This document shows, piece by piece, positions 24,259 through 32,478 of a DNA stretch of 64,000 nt. Numbering within the stretch: the stretch's first letter is position 1; every line of letters begins with the position of its first letter. This stretch comes from Palsa-504 sp963819785 (lineage in GTDB: Bacteria; Actinomycetota; Actinomycetes; Streptosporangiales; Streptosporangiaceae). Below the pieces are notes generated by a model. It had not been told where the DNA came from. It ran no database searches and was given only the letters and a program-made list of their open reading frames with translations. The stretch is taken from assembly GCA_963819785.1 (NCBI GenBank), contig CAWFXW010000016.1:372001-436000 (forward strand). The letters run 5' to 3'. Made by a program: the position numbers and the translations under genes.

Positions 24259-25659
24259 ATGACAGACGGAGCGATCGAGACGGTGATGGGCCAGACCAGC
24301 CAGGAGCAGATCCGCCTGGTCCGGTTCCTGTACGCCGATCACGGCGGGATCATCCGCGGCAAGGCATCCGGCACCGGCCACCTGCGCGAACGCATGGCCA
24401 GCGGCATCGGGCACACCGTGGCGATGATGGCCATGTCCATGCTCGACCAGCTGCAGCCGGTCGCCGGGATGGGGCCGGTCGGCGAGGTCCGGATCCTGCC
24501 CGACCCCGAGACGTTCGTCCCGCTCCCCTACGCGCCGGGAGCCGGCGCGATGCTCGCCGACCTGGTCAAGCCGGATGGGTCGCCGTGGGAGGCGTGCGCC
24601 CGGACGTTCCTCAAGCAGGCCATCGCCGAGCTGGCCGGCGAGGGGTACGCGATGCAGGCCGCGTTCGAGCCGGAGTTCACCCTCGGCCGCCGCGAGTCCT
24701 CCCCCGCCGGGCCGTCCATCCCGGACCGGCTGATCCCGATCGACGACAGCCTGTGCTACTCCTCGACCGGCTTCCACCTGGCGCACGACTTCGCCATGGA
24801 ACTGGTCGAGGCGCTGGAGGCGCAGGGCCTGGTCGTCGAGCACTACTACCCGGAGCTCGGCCACGGCCAGCACGAGATGTCGATCCGGTACGCCGGCGCG
24901 CTGCGCGCCGCCGACAACCACGTGCTGTACCGGGAAACCGTGCGCGGCGTGGCCTTCCGGCACGGCCTGTGGGCCAGCCTGGCCCCCAAGCCGATCCCGG
25001 ACCAGGCCGGCAACGGCACCCACCTGCACGCCTCGCTGCTCGAGGTGGCGGCCGACGGCGAGCCCGGCGGGCGGGGCGTGTTCGCCGACCCGGGCGACCG
25101 GAACGGCCTGTCCCAGACCGGCTACCACTTCATCGGCGGGCTGCTGGCCCACCTGCCCGCTCTGGTCGCGCTGACCTGCGCCAGCGTGAACAGCTACCGG
25201 CGGCTCGCGCCGCAGACGTGGGCCAGCGCGTACACCTGCTACGGGATGGACAACCGGGAGGCCGCGATCCGGATCTGCTCTCCGCTGCGGGGGGACTCGG
25301 GGAGTTCGGTCAACCTGGAGCTGAAGCCGTCCGACTCCAGCGCCAACCCGTACCTGGCGCTCGGCGGTTTCATCTACGCCGGGCTGGACGGCATCCGCGG
25401 CAAGATCGATCCCGGGGAGGCGATGAACGTCGACCCGGCCACCCTGAGCGAGTCCGAGCGGGCCATGGCCGGCGCGCACCGGCTGCCCGCCTCGCTGCCC
25501 GCGGCGCTGGACGCGCTCAGCGCGGACGCGCTGCTCATGGACGCGCTCGGCCCGCTGCGCAGCACCGCCTACCTGGCCGTCAAGCGATCGGAAGCGGCCC
25601 ACTTCGCGCACTCCACCGACCCCTACTACGAGTGCTTCCAGCACTTCACCAAGATCTGA
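24259..25659 (+). CDS. glutamine synthetase family protein (GlnA-like ligase)
   Basis: 466 residues. Beta-grasp N-terminal part with RLVRFLYADHGGIIRGKA, then the catalytic domain: AAFEPEFTL and YYPELGHGQHEMSIRYA (metal ligands), GNGTHLHASLLE (ATP site), NSYRRLAP and ELKPSDSSANPYLALGG. It differs from true GlnA in the usual NGSGMH and DFR segments, so it more likely joins glutamate to an amine (gamma-glutamylpolyamine type) than assimilates ammonia. That substrate guess is inference. ATG 24259 lacks a strong ribosome site; ATG 24286 is an alternative. Confidence 0.85.
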   Translation: MTDGAIETVMGQTSQEQIRLVRFLYADHGGIIRGKASGTGHLRERMASGIGHTVAMMAMSMLDQLQPVAGMGPVGEVRILPDPETFVPLPYAPGAGAMLADLVKPDGSPWEACARTFLKQAIAELAGEGYAMQAAFEPEFTLGRRESSPAGPSIPDRLIPIDDSLCYSSTGFHLAHDFAMELVEALEAQGLVVEHYYPELGHGQHEMSIRYAGALRAADNHVLYRETVRGVAFRHGLWASLAPKPIPDQAGNGTHLHASLLEVAADGEPGGRGVFADPGDRNGLSQTGYHFIGGLLAHLPALVALTCASVNSYRRLAPQTWASAYTCYGMDNREAAIRICSPLRGDSGSSVNLELKPSDSSANPYLALGGFIYAGLDGIRGKIDPGEAMNVDPATLSESERAMAGAHRLPASLPAALDALSADALLMDALGPLRSTAYLAVKRSEAAHFAHSTDPYYECFQHFTKI

Positions 25660-25848
25660 GCGGAGACCGGCCGGCGAGCACGGCCGACCGGCGAAGGAGT
25701 TCGGGGCTTGCGGCACCCTGGTCCTCGAGAGCGAGCATGCCAACTCTGCCACCATCCGGCCTGCCCGGCAGTTGACCATCCAGGCCGTAGTGAACCTGTG
25801 ACCAAGGGGTCTGGCGATGTGTTTAGCGAACAAGGCCAGTGTTGCGTC

Positions 25849-25872
25849 GATAGTATCATTATTGATACTATC
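25849..25872 (+). promoter_or_regulatory. autoregulatory operator of the second hicAB operon
   Basis: Perfect 10-bp arms GATAGTATCA (25849-25858) and TGATACTATC (25863-25872) around TTAT, ending 5 bp before the hicA start. The core GTATCA-N4-TGATAC is identical to that of the RHH-doc operator at 9581-9600. The RHH domain at the C-terminus of the operon's HicB is a natural binder. The rest of 25660-25848 shows no gene. Confidence 0.7.
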
Positions 25873-25877
25873 GAGAG

Positions 25878-26153
25878 GTGAGCAAGACGGAGAAGATCAT
25901 CGAACAGATGCGAAGCTCACCACAGAATGTCCGCTTCGATGATCTCGCCAAGGTCTGCGCCGACCACTTCGGCGAACCCCGGCAAGACGGCACCTCGCAC
26001 AAGGTCTACAAGACGCCGTGGCGCGGCGATCCCCGCGTGAACATCCAGCGCGGCAAGGACGGCAAAGCCAAGGTGTACCAGGTGCGGCAGGTGCTCGATG
26101 CGATCGCCAGGCTGGAAGCCGAGAAGAACGAGGAGAGTGACGACGATGCCTGA
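25878..26153 (+). CDS. hicA: HicA-like toxin
   Basis: 91 residues from GTG 25878, longer than the first HicA of the window and of a different subgroup. NVRFDDLAKVCADHFGEPR, then DGTSHKVYKTPWRGDPRVNI carries the HicA-type His in G-T-S-H, followed by KVYQVRQVLDAIARLE. An acidic tail (EEKNEESDDDA-like) ends the protein. The antitoxin start lies inside its last codons (8-nt overlap). Predicted mRNA interferase. Confidence 0.82.
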   Translation: MSKTEKIIEQMRSSPQNVRFDDLAKVCADHFGEPRQDGTSHKVYKTPWRGDPRVNIQRGKDGKAKVYQVRQVLDAIARLEAEKNEESDDDA

Positions 26154-26475
26154 CGCAACCCATTACACCTACCGAGTCACGTGGTCCGCTGAAGATGGCG
26201 AGCATGTCGCTACAGTCGCGGAGTTCCCGTCACTGTCCTGGCTCGCTCCCACGCCGGTTCAAGCACTCGAAGGTCTCGCAGGTGTCGTACGTGACGTGCT
26301 CGTCGATCTGGCTGCATCCGGCGAGCCGATTCCCGAGCCGCTGTCGGAACGCACCTACTCGGGCAGGTTCGTGGTGCGTGTTCCGGCAGAGGTTCACCGC
26401 CGCCTTGTCCGCGACGCCGCCGAACAGCACGTGAGCCTCAACCGGCTCGTGTCGGACCGGCTTGCACGCGCATAA
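26146..26475 (+). CDS. hicB: HicB-like antitoxin with C-terminal RHH domain
   Basis: 109 residues from ATG 26146. The N-terminal HicB fold (YTYRVTWSAEDGEHVATVAE, FPSLSWLAPTPVQALEGL) should cover the toxin. The C-terminus FVVRVPAEVHRRLVRDAAEQ and VSLNRLVSDRLA is a ribbon-helix-helix DNA-binding domain, fitting self-repression at the inverted repeat 25849-25872. Overlaps hicA by 8 nt. Confidence 0.88.
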   Translation: MPDATHYTYRVTWSAEDGEHVATVAEFPSLSWLAPTPVQALEGLAGVVRDVLVDLAASGEPIPEPLSERTYSGRFVVRVPAEVHRRLVRDAAEQHVSLNRLVSDRLARA

Positions 26476-26619
26476 GCCGTGACCTTCGGCGGGCACGTGC
26501 GGGGCACTTGAACTAGAGCGTGCCGAGGTCCGCGCCACCGACTGCCGGGACACTGGCGCCCGGTAACACCCGCACAGCGGACGCACAGTGGCACCCCGAT
26601 CCCGGAGAGGGGACCACGC

Positions 26620-26699
26620 CAACCCTGGGCGATGGCGAAGAACACGGCGATGGCCTGCGCGCGCACCTCCAGCGGGAAGACCTCGCTGACCGTGAGTGC
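26620..26699 (-). pseudogene. relic of an MFS (sugar-type) transporter
   Basis: One minus-strand frame reads ALTVSEVFPLEVRA, then QAIAVFFAIAQGW. This is very close to the SE(I/V)FP-x-E-x-R-A-Q-A segment between two helices of sugar-porter MFS proteins. Sequence on both sides does not continue the family, so only about 27 codons remain. Confidence 0.6.
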
Positions 26700-26817
26700 T
26701 GGCCATGGCGACGGTGGCCGGGATCACCGCGTCCTCGCTGCTGCTGCCGCGGCTGGCTCGCTAGCGGGCGCCCCCCGCTGAGGCGGCCGGGAGCTCAGGG
26801 CCTCAGGGGGCCGTCGC

Positions 26818-26831
26818 GGGACGAAAGTCAC
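26818..26831. promoter_or_regulatory. DevR/OsdR-like box upstream of the FabG-like gene
   Basis: GGGACGAAAGTCAC: GGGAC-N4-GTCAC, one base from the perfect palindrome GGGAC-N4-GTCCC, 111 bp upstream of the start at 26942. First of a series of similar sites in this block. Binding is inference. Confidence 0.35.
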
Positions 26832-26941
26832 TAGCGCACGGGAAGCCGCCCGCATACGAAGGTTACAGAGTGATATCAAGCCGCGCGCTCGGCAGGCCGT
26901 ACTGGCCCGGGCAGCGCGGCCTGTCCGGAAAGGGGAATCCA

Positions 26942-27694
26942 GTGGTACAGCGAATTGCCATCGTGACCGGAGCAGCCCGCGGCATCGGTGCCGGGACGGC
27001 CATCAGGCTGGCCGCCGACGGCATGGCCGTGGCGGTCCTCGACCTCAACGAGGCCGACTGCATCGCAACGGTGAAGGAGATCGAGAACGCCGGAGGGCGC
27101 GCGCTCGCGGTCGGAGCCGACGTCAGCAAGACCGATCAGGTCAACGCCGCGGTCGACCGGGTGGCCGCCGAGCTCGGCGAGCCGGCCGTGCTGGTGAACA
27201 ACGCCGGGATAACCCGTGACGCCCTGCTGTTCAAGATGACCGACGAGGACTGGGACGCGGTCATGAACGTCAACCTGCGCGGCGCGTTCTTGATGACCCG
27301 GGCGGTGCAGAAGTACATGTCCGAGCAGAAGTGGGGGCGGATCGTCAACATCACGTCCTCCTCGGCGCTCGGCAACCGCGGCCAGGCCAACTACGCTGCC
27401 ACCAAGGCCGGCCTGGAGGGCTTCACCAAGACGCTCGCCAAGGAACTGGGCAAGTTCGGGATTACCGCTAACGCGGTCGGGCCGCACTTCATCGCGACCG
27501 ACATGACGGCGGCCATGGCGGTCAAGCTGAAGATGTCGTTCGAGGATCTGGTGGAGACCTACAAGAAGCAGATCCCGGTAGGGCGGGTCGGCCAGCCGGC
27601 CGATGTGGCCCACGCCGTCTCCTTCCTGGTCAGCGAGGGCGCGAGCTTCGTCTCTGGCCAGGTGCTCTACGTGGCAGGCGGACCCCTGTGCTGA
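26942..27694 (+). CDS. fabG: 3-oxoacyl-ACP/acetoacetyl-CoA reductase, SDR family
   Basis: 250 residues from GTG 26942, with AAGGGGA just upstream. Classical SDR: TGAARGIGAG (NADP loop, residues 10-19), NNAGIT, catalytic Ser in INITSSSALG..., YAATK (Tyr-x-x-x-Lys) and a C-terminal GQVLYVAGG. FabG and PhaB are hard to tell apart; with thiolase and PHA synthase in the same block, acetoacetyl-CoA reduction to 3-hydroxybutyryl-CoA is likely. It may also serve fatty acid synthesis. Confidence 0.88.
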   Translation: MVQRIAIVTGAARGIGAGTAIRLAADGMAVAVLDLNEADCIATVKEIENAGGRALAVGADVSKTDQVNAAVDRVAAELGEPAVLVNNAGITRDALLFKMTDEDWDAVMNVNLRGAFLMTRAVQKYMSEQKWGRIVNITSSSALGNRGQANYAATKAGLEGFTKTLAKELGKFGITANAVGPHFIATDMTAAMAVKLKMSFEDLVETYKKQIPVGRVGQPADVAHAVSFLVSEGASFVSGQVLYVAGGPLC

Positions 27695-27735
27695 GCCGGC
27701 CCGGGGACGGCGGCTGACCGGTCTCGACCTTGACG

Positions 27736-30402
27736 ATGCCTCAGGCGACGCTGCGTGATGGCAGGGTGGTTACCGTACGTCCGCTGTGCGCCGCGGATGC
27801 GGTCGGAGTGGAGGGCCTCTGGCGCCGCCTGGATGCCCCAGCCCGGCACCGATTCACCCGCCTGGCCCATGTCCCCGTCCACGGCGCTGGCGATGTGGCC
27901 GTCCCGAGACCCGGCCAGGTCGCGGGAATCGTCGCCATTGCGCCCGGCGGGGTGCCGGGACGCGTGGTGGGCCTAGCCCGGTATGACCGTACGGACCAGG
28001 AGACGGCCCGGCTCCTGGTCTTCGTCGACGCTTCCTGGCGGCAGACCGGGCTGGGCACCCTGCTGGTGCGCCAGTTGGCCGAGGCCGCCCGGCACGCCGG
28101 GATCCGCAGGCTGACCGGTGATGTGCCCAAGAAGAACGCGGCCATGCTGGGGTTGCTCGAACAGCTCGGGCTGGAGTATGACGAGCAGGTAACGGCGGCG
28201 ACCGTGCATGCCAGCTTCACCGTGCAGGAAACCGACGCCTACCTTGACGCGGTGCTGGCCGATCAGCGCGCCGCGGCCCGGACCGCGGCCGTGCCGTTCC
28301 TCCGCCCGGCCTCCATCGCCCTGGTGGGCGCCAGCGGCAGGCCCGCCAGCATCGGCGCCCTGCTCCTGTCCAACCTGCTGACCAGCGGGTTCACCGGGCC
28401 GGTGTATCCGGTTAACCCCCGCCACCCGGTCATCCAGGGGGTAACCGCCTACCCGGACCTCGCCTCCTGCCCGCGGCCGCCGGACCTGGTGGTGGCGGCG
28501 GTGCCTGCGCCGCTGGTGACCGGGATCGTGGACCAAGCCGGTGCCCTCGGCGTGCGGGCGATGTGCGTGATCTCCGCCGGGTTCGCCGAGACCGGCGACG
28601 AGGGCCGGGCCCGGCAAGAGGACCTGGTCCGCCACGCCCGCGCGGCCGGGGTCCGGCTCATCGGTCCCAACTGCATGGGACTGGCCAATGGCGGGCCCGA
28701 TTCCCGGTTCAACGCCACCTTCAGCTCCGTCTTCCCCCCGCCCGGCCGGCTAGCCTTCGTGACCCAGTCCGGCGGTCTCGGCCTGGCCGCGCTGACCCTG
28801 CTCACCGGCCCTTCGCTCGGTGTCAGCGGCTTCGTCTCGGTCGGCAACACCGCCGACATAACCGTCAACGACCTGCTGCTGTACTGGGATGACGATCCCG
28901 GCACCGGCCTCATCCTGGCCTACCTGGAGTCGGTGCCAGACCCCCGCCGGTTCGCCCGGATTGCCCGGCGAGTGTCCCGGAACAAGCCCATCGTCGCGGT
29001 CAAATCCGGGCGCACCACCGCCGGGCGGCGCGCTGCCTCCTCCCACACCGCTGCCCTGGCCGCGGGTGAGACGGCGGTCGAGGCCCTGTTCCACCAGGCG
29101 GGGGTGATCCGGGCGCAGGCTCTTGAGGACATGTTCGATATCGCCGCCGTGCTGTCGGCCCAGCCGGTTCCCGCCGGACGCCGGGTGGCGGTGCTCACCA
29201 ACGGCGGCGGCCCCGGCATCCTGGTCGCCGACGCCTGCGAAGCGGCCGGGCTGCTGGTCCCGGAACTGTCCGAGGGTACCCAGACCGTGCTGCGCGCCGG
29301 CTTGCCACCGGAGGCATCGGTCAAGAACCCCGTCGATATGGTCGCCAGCGCCACGGCCGACGACTACGGCCGGTGTCTGGGCCTGCTCGGCGCGGCCGAG
29401 GAGATCGACGCGATCATCGCGGTGTTCATCCCGTCGTTCCTCACGCGCGCCGACGATGTGGCCCGCCAGATCACCGCGGCCGCCGCGGACCTGCCCGCCA
29501 AGCCCGTTCTCGCCGTCTTCATGACCCCGGGGCCGCCGCCCGCCGGCCTGGCCGGCGCGGGACTACCGGTGTTCACCTACCCCGAACGAGCCGCCGCCGC
29601 GCTCGGCCAGATCGCCCGGTGGGCCGAATGGCGGGCCCGGCCCGCGGGCCACATCGTCACGCCTGGAGGCATCGACCCGGCCCGCGGCCGGGCCGCCGCC
29701 CGCAAGGTGCTGTCCGGCCAGCCCGGGGGCGGCTGGGCCGGCGCCGAGGAGGCCGCAGAGTTGCTCGCCGCCTACGGCATACCCGCCGCCCGGTTCCGGC
29801 TGGTCAGCACCCCCGCCCAAGCCGCAGCCGCTCAGGCCGAACTCGGCGGCCCGGTCGCGGTCAAGGTCGCCGCGGCCGTCCACAAGAGCGATGTCGGGGG
29901 CGTTGCCCTCGGCATCGGCACCCCGCAGGCAGCCGCCGACGCCGTCACCGCCATCCGCGCCAGGCTCACCGGGGCCGGCCTCGCCGAGTACGCCGCCGAA
30001 TTCCTGATCCAGGAACAAGTCCGCGATGGCATCGAGATGATCGTCGGCGTCAGCCACGACCCCTCCTTCGGCCCCTTGATCCTGGCCGGCCTCGGCGGAA
30101 CCACCGTGGAACTCCTCGGCGACGTGGCCGTCCGCATCACTCCGCTCAGCAACACCGATGTCGACGAGATGCTCCGATCCCTGCGCTCCTACCGGCTGCT
30201 CACCGGCTACCGCCAGACCCCGCCGCTGGACGTCGCCGCCTTTGCCGAATTGCTCTACCGGGTCAGCAACATGGTCGAAGACATCCCCGAGATCACCGAA
30301 CTCGACCTCAACCCCGTCTTCGTCCGCCAGCACGGCGCGGTCGCCGCCGACGTTCGCATCCGCCTCAGCGGCTCGGCGGATACGGCCGCGGCGGGAGGAT
30401 GA
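27736..30402 (+). CDS. GNAT acetyltransferase fused to ADP-forming acyl-CoA synthetase
   Basis: 888 residues. Domain order: GNAT (about 1-160, with RQTGLGTLLVRQL), CoA-binding Rossmann domain (about 190-320, ALVGASGRPASIG), succinyl-CoA-ligase-like domains with SSHTAALAAGE (phospho-His loop, about 435-445), and ATP-grasp (about 650-880, VAVKVAAAVHKSDVGGV). Related to the Pat lysine acetyltransferases, but the GNAT is N-terminal and the catalytic His is kept. It may therefore also interconvert acyl-CoA + ADP + Pi with acid + ATP. Start ATG 27736 (TTG 27730 is possible). Confidence 0.85.
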   Translation: MPQATLRDGRVVTVRPLCAADAVGVEGLWRRLDAPARHRFTRLAHVPVHGAGDVAVPRPGQVAGIVAIAPGGVPGRVVGLARYDRTDQETARLLVFVDASWRQTGLGTLLVRQLAEAARHAGIRRLTGDVPKKNAAMLGLLEQLGLEYDEQVTAATVHASFTVQETDAYLDAVLADQRAAARTAAVPFLRPASIALVGASGRPASIGALLLSNLLTSGFTGPVYPVNPRHPVIQGVTAYPDLASCPRPPDLVVAAVPAPLVTGIVDQAGALGVRAMCVISAGFAETGDEGRARQEDLVRHARAAGVRLIGPNCMGLANGGPDSRFNATFSSVFPPPGRLAFVTQSGGLGLAALTLLTGPSLGVSGFVSVGNTADITVNDLLLYWDDDPGTGLILAYLESVPDPRRFARIARRVSRNKPIVAVKSGRTTAGRRAASSHTAALAAGETAVEALFHQAGVIRAQALEDMFDIAAVLSAQPVPAGRRVAVLTNGGGPGILVADACEAAGLLVPELSEGTQTVLRAGLPPEASVKNPVDMVASATADDYGRCLGLLGAAEEIDAIIAVFIPSFLTRADDVARQITAAAADLPAKPVLAVFMTPGPPPAGLAGAGLPVFTYPERAAAALGQIARWAEWRARPAGHIVTPGGIDPARGRAAARKVLSGQPGGGWAGAEEAAELLAAYGIPAARFRLVSTPAQAAAAQAELGGPVAVKVAAAVHKSDVGGVALGIGTPQAAADAVTAIRARLTGAGLAEYAAEFLIQEQVRDGIEMIVGVSHDPSFGPLILAGLGGTTVELLGDVAVRITPLSNTDVDEMLRSLRSYRLLTGYRQTPPLDVAAFAELLYRVSNMVEDIPEITELDLNPVFVRQHGAVAADVRIRLSGSADTAAAGG

Positions 30403-30456
30403 TGCCCGAGCCGCCCCTGGCAGTCCCGTGGATACACCTACCCAGGTCCCGGGTAT

Positions 30457-30472
30457 GGGGGACTTTCGGCTC
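30457..30472. promoter_or_regulatory. DevR/OsdR-like box upstream of pckG
   Basis: GGGGGACTTTCGGCTC, 124 bp before the pckG start. The core GGGACTTTCGGC is close to the GGGACTTTAGTCCC-type half of the DosR consensus. Regulator not in the window. Confidence 0.4.
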
Positions 30473-30595
30473 TGCCGGATCTGGTGGAGCCAGGTGAGAG
30501 TCGGTTAAACGAACATTCGCCGCAGCCGTCGACCTGGCCTGGACTGCGGACGCGACGGTGTGCCGCGCCCGTTAGGTCTGGCAGGAGTGATAGCA

Positions 30596-32410
30596 ATGTT
30601 CAGCGGAGACCTCATCGAAGAGTCCGAAGAGACCAGCCTCCCCGAGCTGGCCAAGTGGGTCCGCGAGATCGCGGAGCTGACCACGCCGGATGCGGTGGTC
30701 TGGTGTGACGGCTCGCAGGAGGAGTGGGACCGGCTGACGGCCCAGCTCGTGCAGAGCGGCACCTTCGTCCGGCTGAACCCGGAGCTGCGCCCGAACAGCT
30801 TCTACTGCCGGTCCGACCCGAGCGACGTGGCCCGGGTCGAGAGCCGCACCTTTATCTGCTCCGAGCGAGAAGAAGACGCGGGGCCCACCAACAACTGGAT
30901 CCCGCCGGAAGAGATGCGGGCCACGTTCGCGGACATCTTCGACGGATGCATGCGCGGCCGGACTATGTACGTGATCCCGTTCTGCATGGGCCCGCTCGGC
31001 AGCGCCATCTCCCGGCTCGGCGTGGAGATCACCGACTCGCCGTACGTGGTCGTGTCGATGCGGATCATGACCAGGATGGGCACGCCGGCGCTGCGGTTGA
31101 TCGAGGACAGCGAGTCGTTCGTCAAGGCGGTCCATTCGGTCGGCGCGCCTGTGGTGCCGGGGGAGGCCGACGTGCCCTGGCCGTGCAACCCGGTCAAGTA
31201 CATCTCGCACTTCCCGCAGAGCCGGGAGATCTGGTCCTACGGCTCCGGCTACGGCGGGAACGCGCTGCTGGGCAAGAAGTCCTACGCGCTGCGGATCGCC
31301 TCGGCGATGGCCCGGGACGAGGGCTGGCTGGCCGAGCACATGCTCATCCTCAAGCTCACCCCGCCCGGGGAGGAGCCAAAGTACATCGCGGCGGCGTTCC
31401 CGTCCGCGTGCGGTAAGACCAACCTGGCCATGCTGGCCCCCGCCATTCCCGGGTGGACGGTGGAGACGATCGGCGATGACATCGCCTGGATGCGGTTCGG
31501 CGAGGACGGCCGGCTGTACGCGATCAACCCGGAGGCCGGGTTCTTCGGCGTCGCGCCGGGGACCGGCGCGAAGACCAACGCCAACGCGGTCGCCACCTTC
31601 ACGGCGAACAGCATCTTCACCAACGTGGCGCTGACCGACGACGGCGACGTGTGGTGGGAGGGCCTGACCGACGAGCCGCCCGCACACCTGACCGACTGGA
31701 AGGGCCGGGACTGGGCGCCCGGCTCCCCCGAGCCCGCGGCGCACCCCAACTCCCGGTTCACCACCCCGGCCGGCCAGTGCCCGATCATCGCGCCGGAGTG
31801 GGACGACCCGGCGGGCGTGCCGATCTCGGCGATCTTGTTCGGCGGGCGGCGGGCCAGCACGGTGCCGCTGGTGATCGAGTCGTTCGACTGGGATCACGGG
31901 GTGTTCCTGGGCGTCAACATCGCCTCGGAGAAGACCGCCGCGGCCGAGGGCAGGGTCGGCGAACTGCGCCACGACCCGTTCGCGATGCTGCCGTTCTGCG
32001 GCTACAACATGGGCGAGTACTTCGCGTACTGGCTGAAGATCGGGCACACCCACGACCCGGCCAAGCTGCCCCGGCTGTTCTACGTCAACTGGTTCCGCAA
32101 GGACGCCGGCGGCCGGTTCGTGTGGCCCGGCTTCGGCGAGAACATCCGCGTGCTGAAGTGGATCATCGGCCGGCTCTCCGGCCAGGCCCAGGCGGTGGTC
32201 ACGCCGATCGGGTACCTGCCCGCGCCCGGCTCGCTGGACCTGGACGGGCTGGAGGTCAGCTGGGCCGACCTGGCCCTGCTGCTGACCGTCGACACCGAGG
32301 CCTGGAAGCTCGAAGCCGAGCACATCCCCGAGCACTTCCAGACGTTCCACCGGCACCTGCCCGCCCGGCTCCAGGAAATGCATCAGGAGCTGATCGAACG
32401 CCTCGGATGA
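30596..32410 (+). CDS. pckG: phosphoenolpyruvate carboxykinase (GTP)
   Basis: 604 residues from ATG 30596 with AGGAGTG 8 nt upstream. Motifs: R-T-M-Y-V-I-P-F-C-M-G-P-L-G substrate loop, YGGNALLGKKSYALRIAS, P-loop FPSACGKTNLAM, DDIAWM, NPEAGFFGVAPGT and the guanine-binding NWFRKD/FVWPGFGEN. Converts oxaloacetate + GTP to PEP, or the reverse under reduced conditions. In this block it links C4 acids to glycogen and PHB metabolism. Own promoter likely (see box upstream). Confidence 0.96.
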   Translation: MFSGDLIEESEETSLPELAKWVREIAELTTPDAVVWCDGSQEEWDRLTAQLVQSGTFVRLNPELRPNSFYCRSDPSDVARVESRTFICSEREEDAGPTNNWIPPEEMRATFADIFDGCMRGRTMYVIPFCMGPLGSAISRLGVEITDSPYVVVSMRIMTRMGTPALRLIEDSESFVKAVHSVGAPVVPGEADVPWPCNPVKYISHFPQSREIWSYGSGYGGNALLGKKSYALRIASAMARDEGWLAEHMLILKLTPPGEEPKYIAAAFPSACGKTNLAMLAPAIPGWTVETIGDDIAWMRFGEDGRLYAINPEAGFFGVAPGTGAKTNANAVATFTANSIFTNVALTDDGDVWWEGLTDEPPAHLTDWKGRDWAPGSPEPAAHPNSRFTTPAGQCPIIAPEWDDPAGVPISAILFGGRRASTVPLVIESFDWDHGVFLGVNIASEKTAAAEGRVGELRHDPFAMLPFCGYNMGEYFAYWLKIGHTHDPAKLPRLFYVNWFRKDAGGRFVWPGFGENIRVLKWIIGRLSGQAQAVVTPIGYLPAPGSLDLDGLEVSWADLALLLTVDTEAWKLEAEHIPEHFQTFHRHLPARLQEMHQELIERLG

Positions 32411-32478
32411 GGGTAATGCCGGCAGGCTGCGGGCATAGGAAGGTTCACGGCCGCGACTCTAGGGCGAAAGGCTCAGCA

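Larger units (their letters stand above)
26476..26941. other. 466-bp intergenic region without an intact gene
   Basis: Contains a minus-strand MFS transporter relic (26620-26699), a DevR/OsdR-like motif (26818-26831) and the ribosome site of the next gene (AAAGGGGA, ending about 6 nt before 26942). Nothing else is supported. Confidence 0.6.

Noticed and set aside
30572..32383. Long open frame on the minus strand opposite pckG
   Set aside because: Antisense frame of a GC-rich gene; composition is Arg/Gly/Val-biased with no family motifs. Similar long antisense frames opposite fixC, thiolase, kinase and rmuC were dropped for the same reason.
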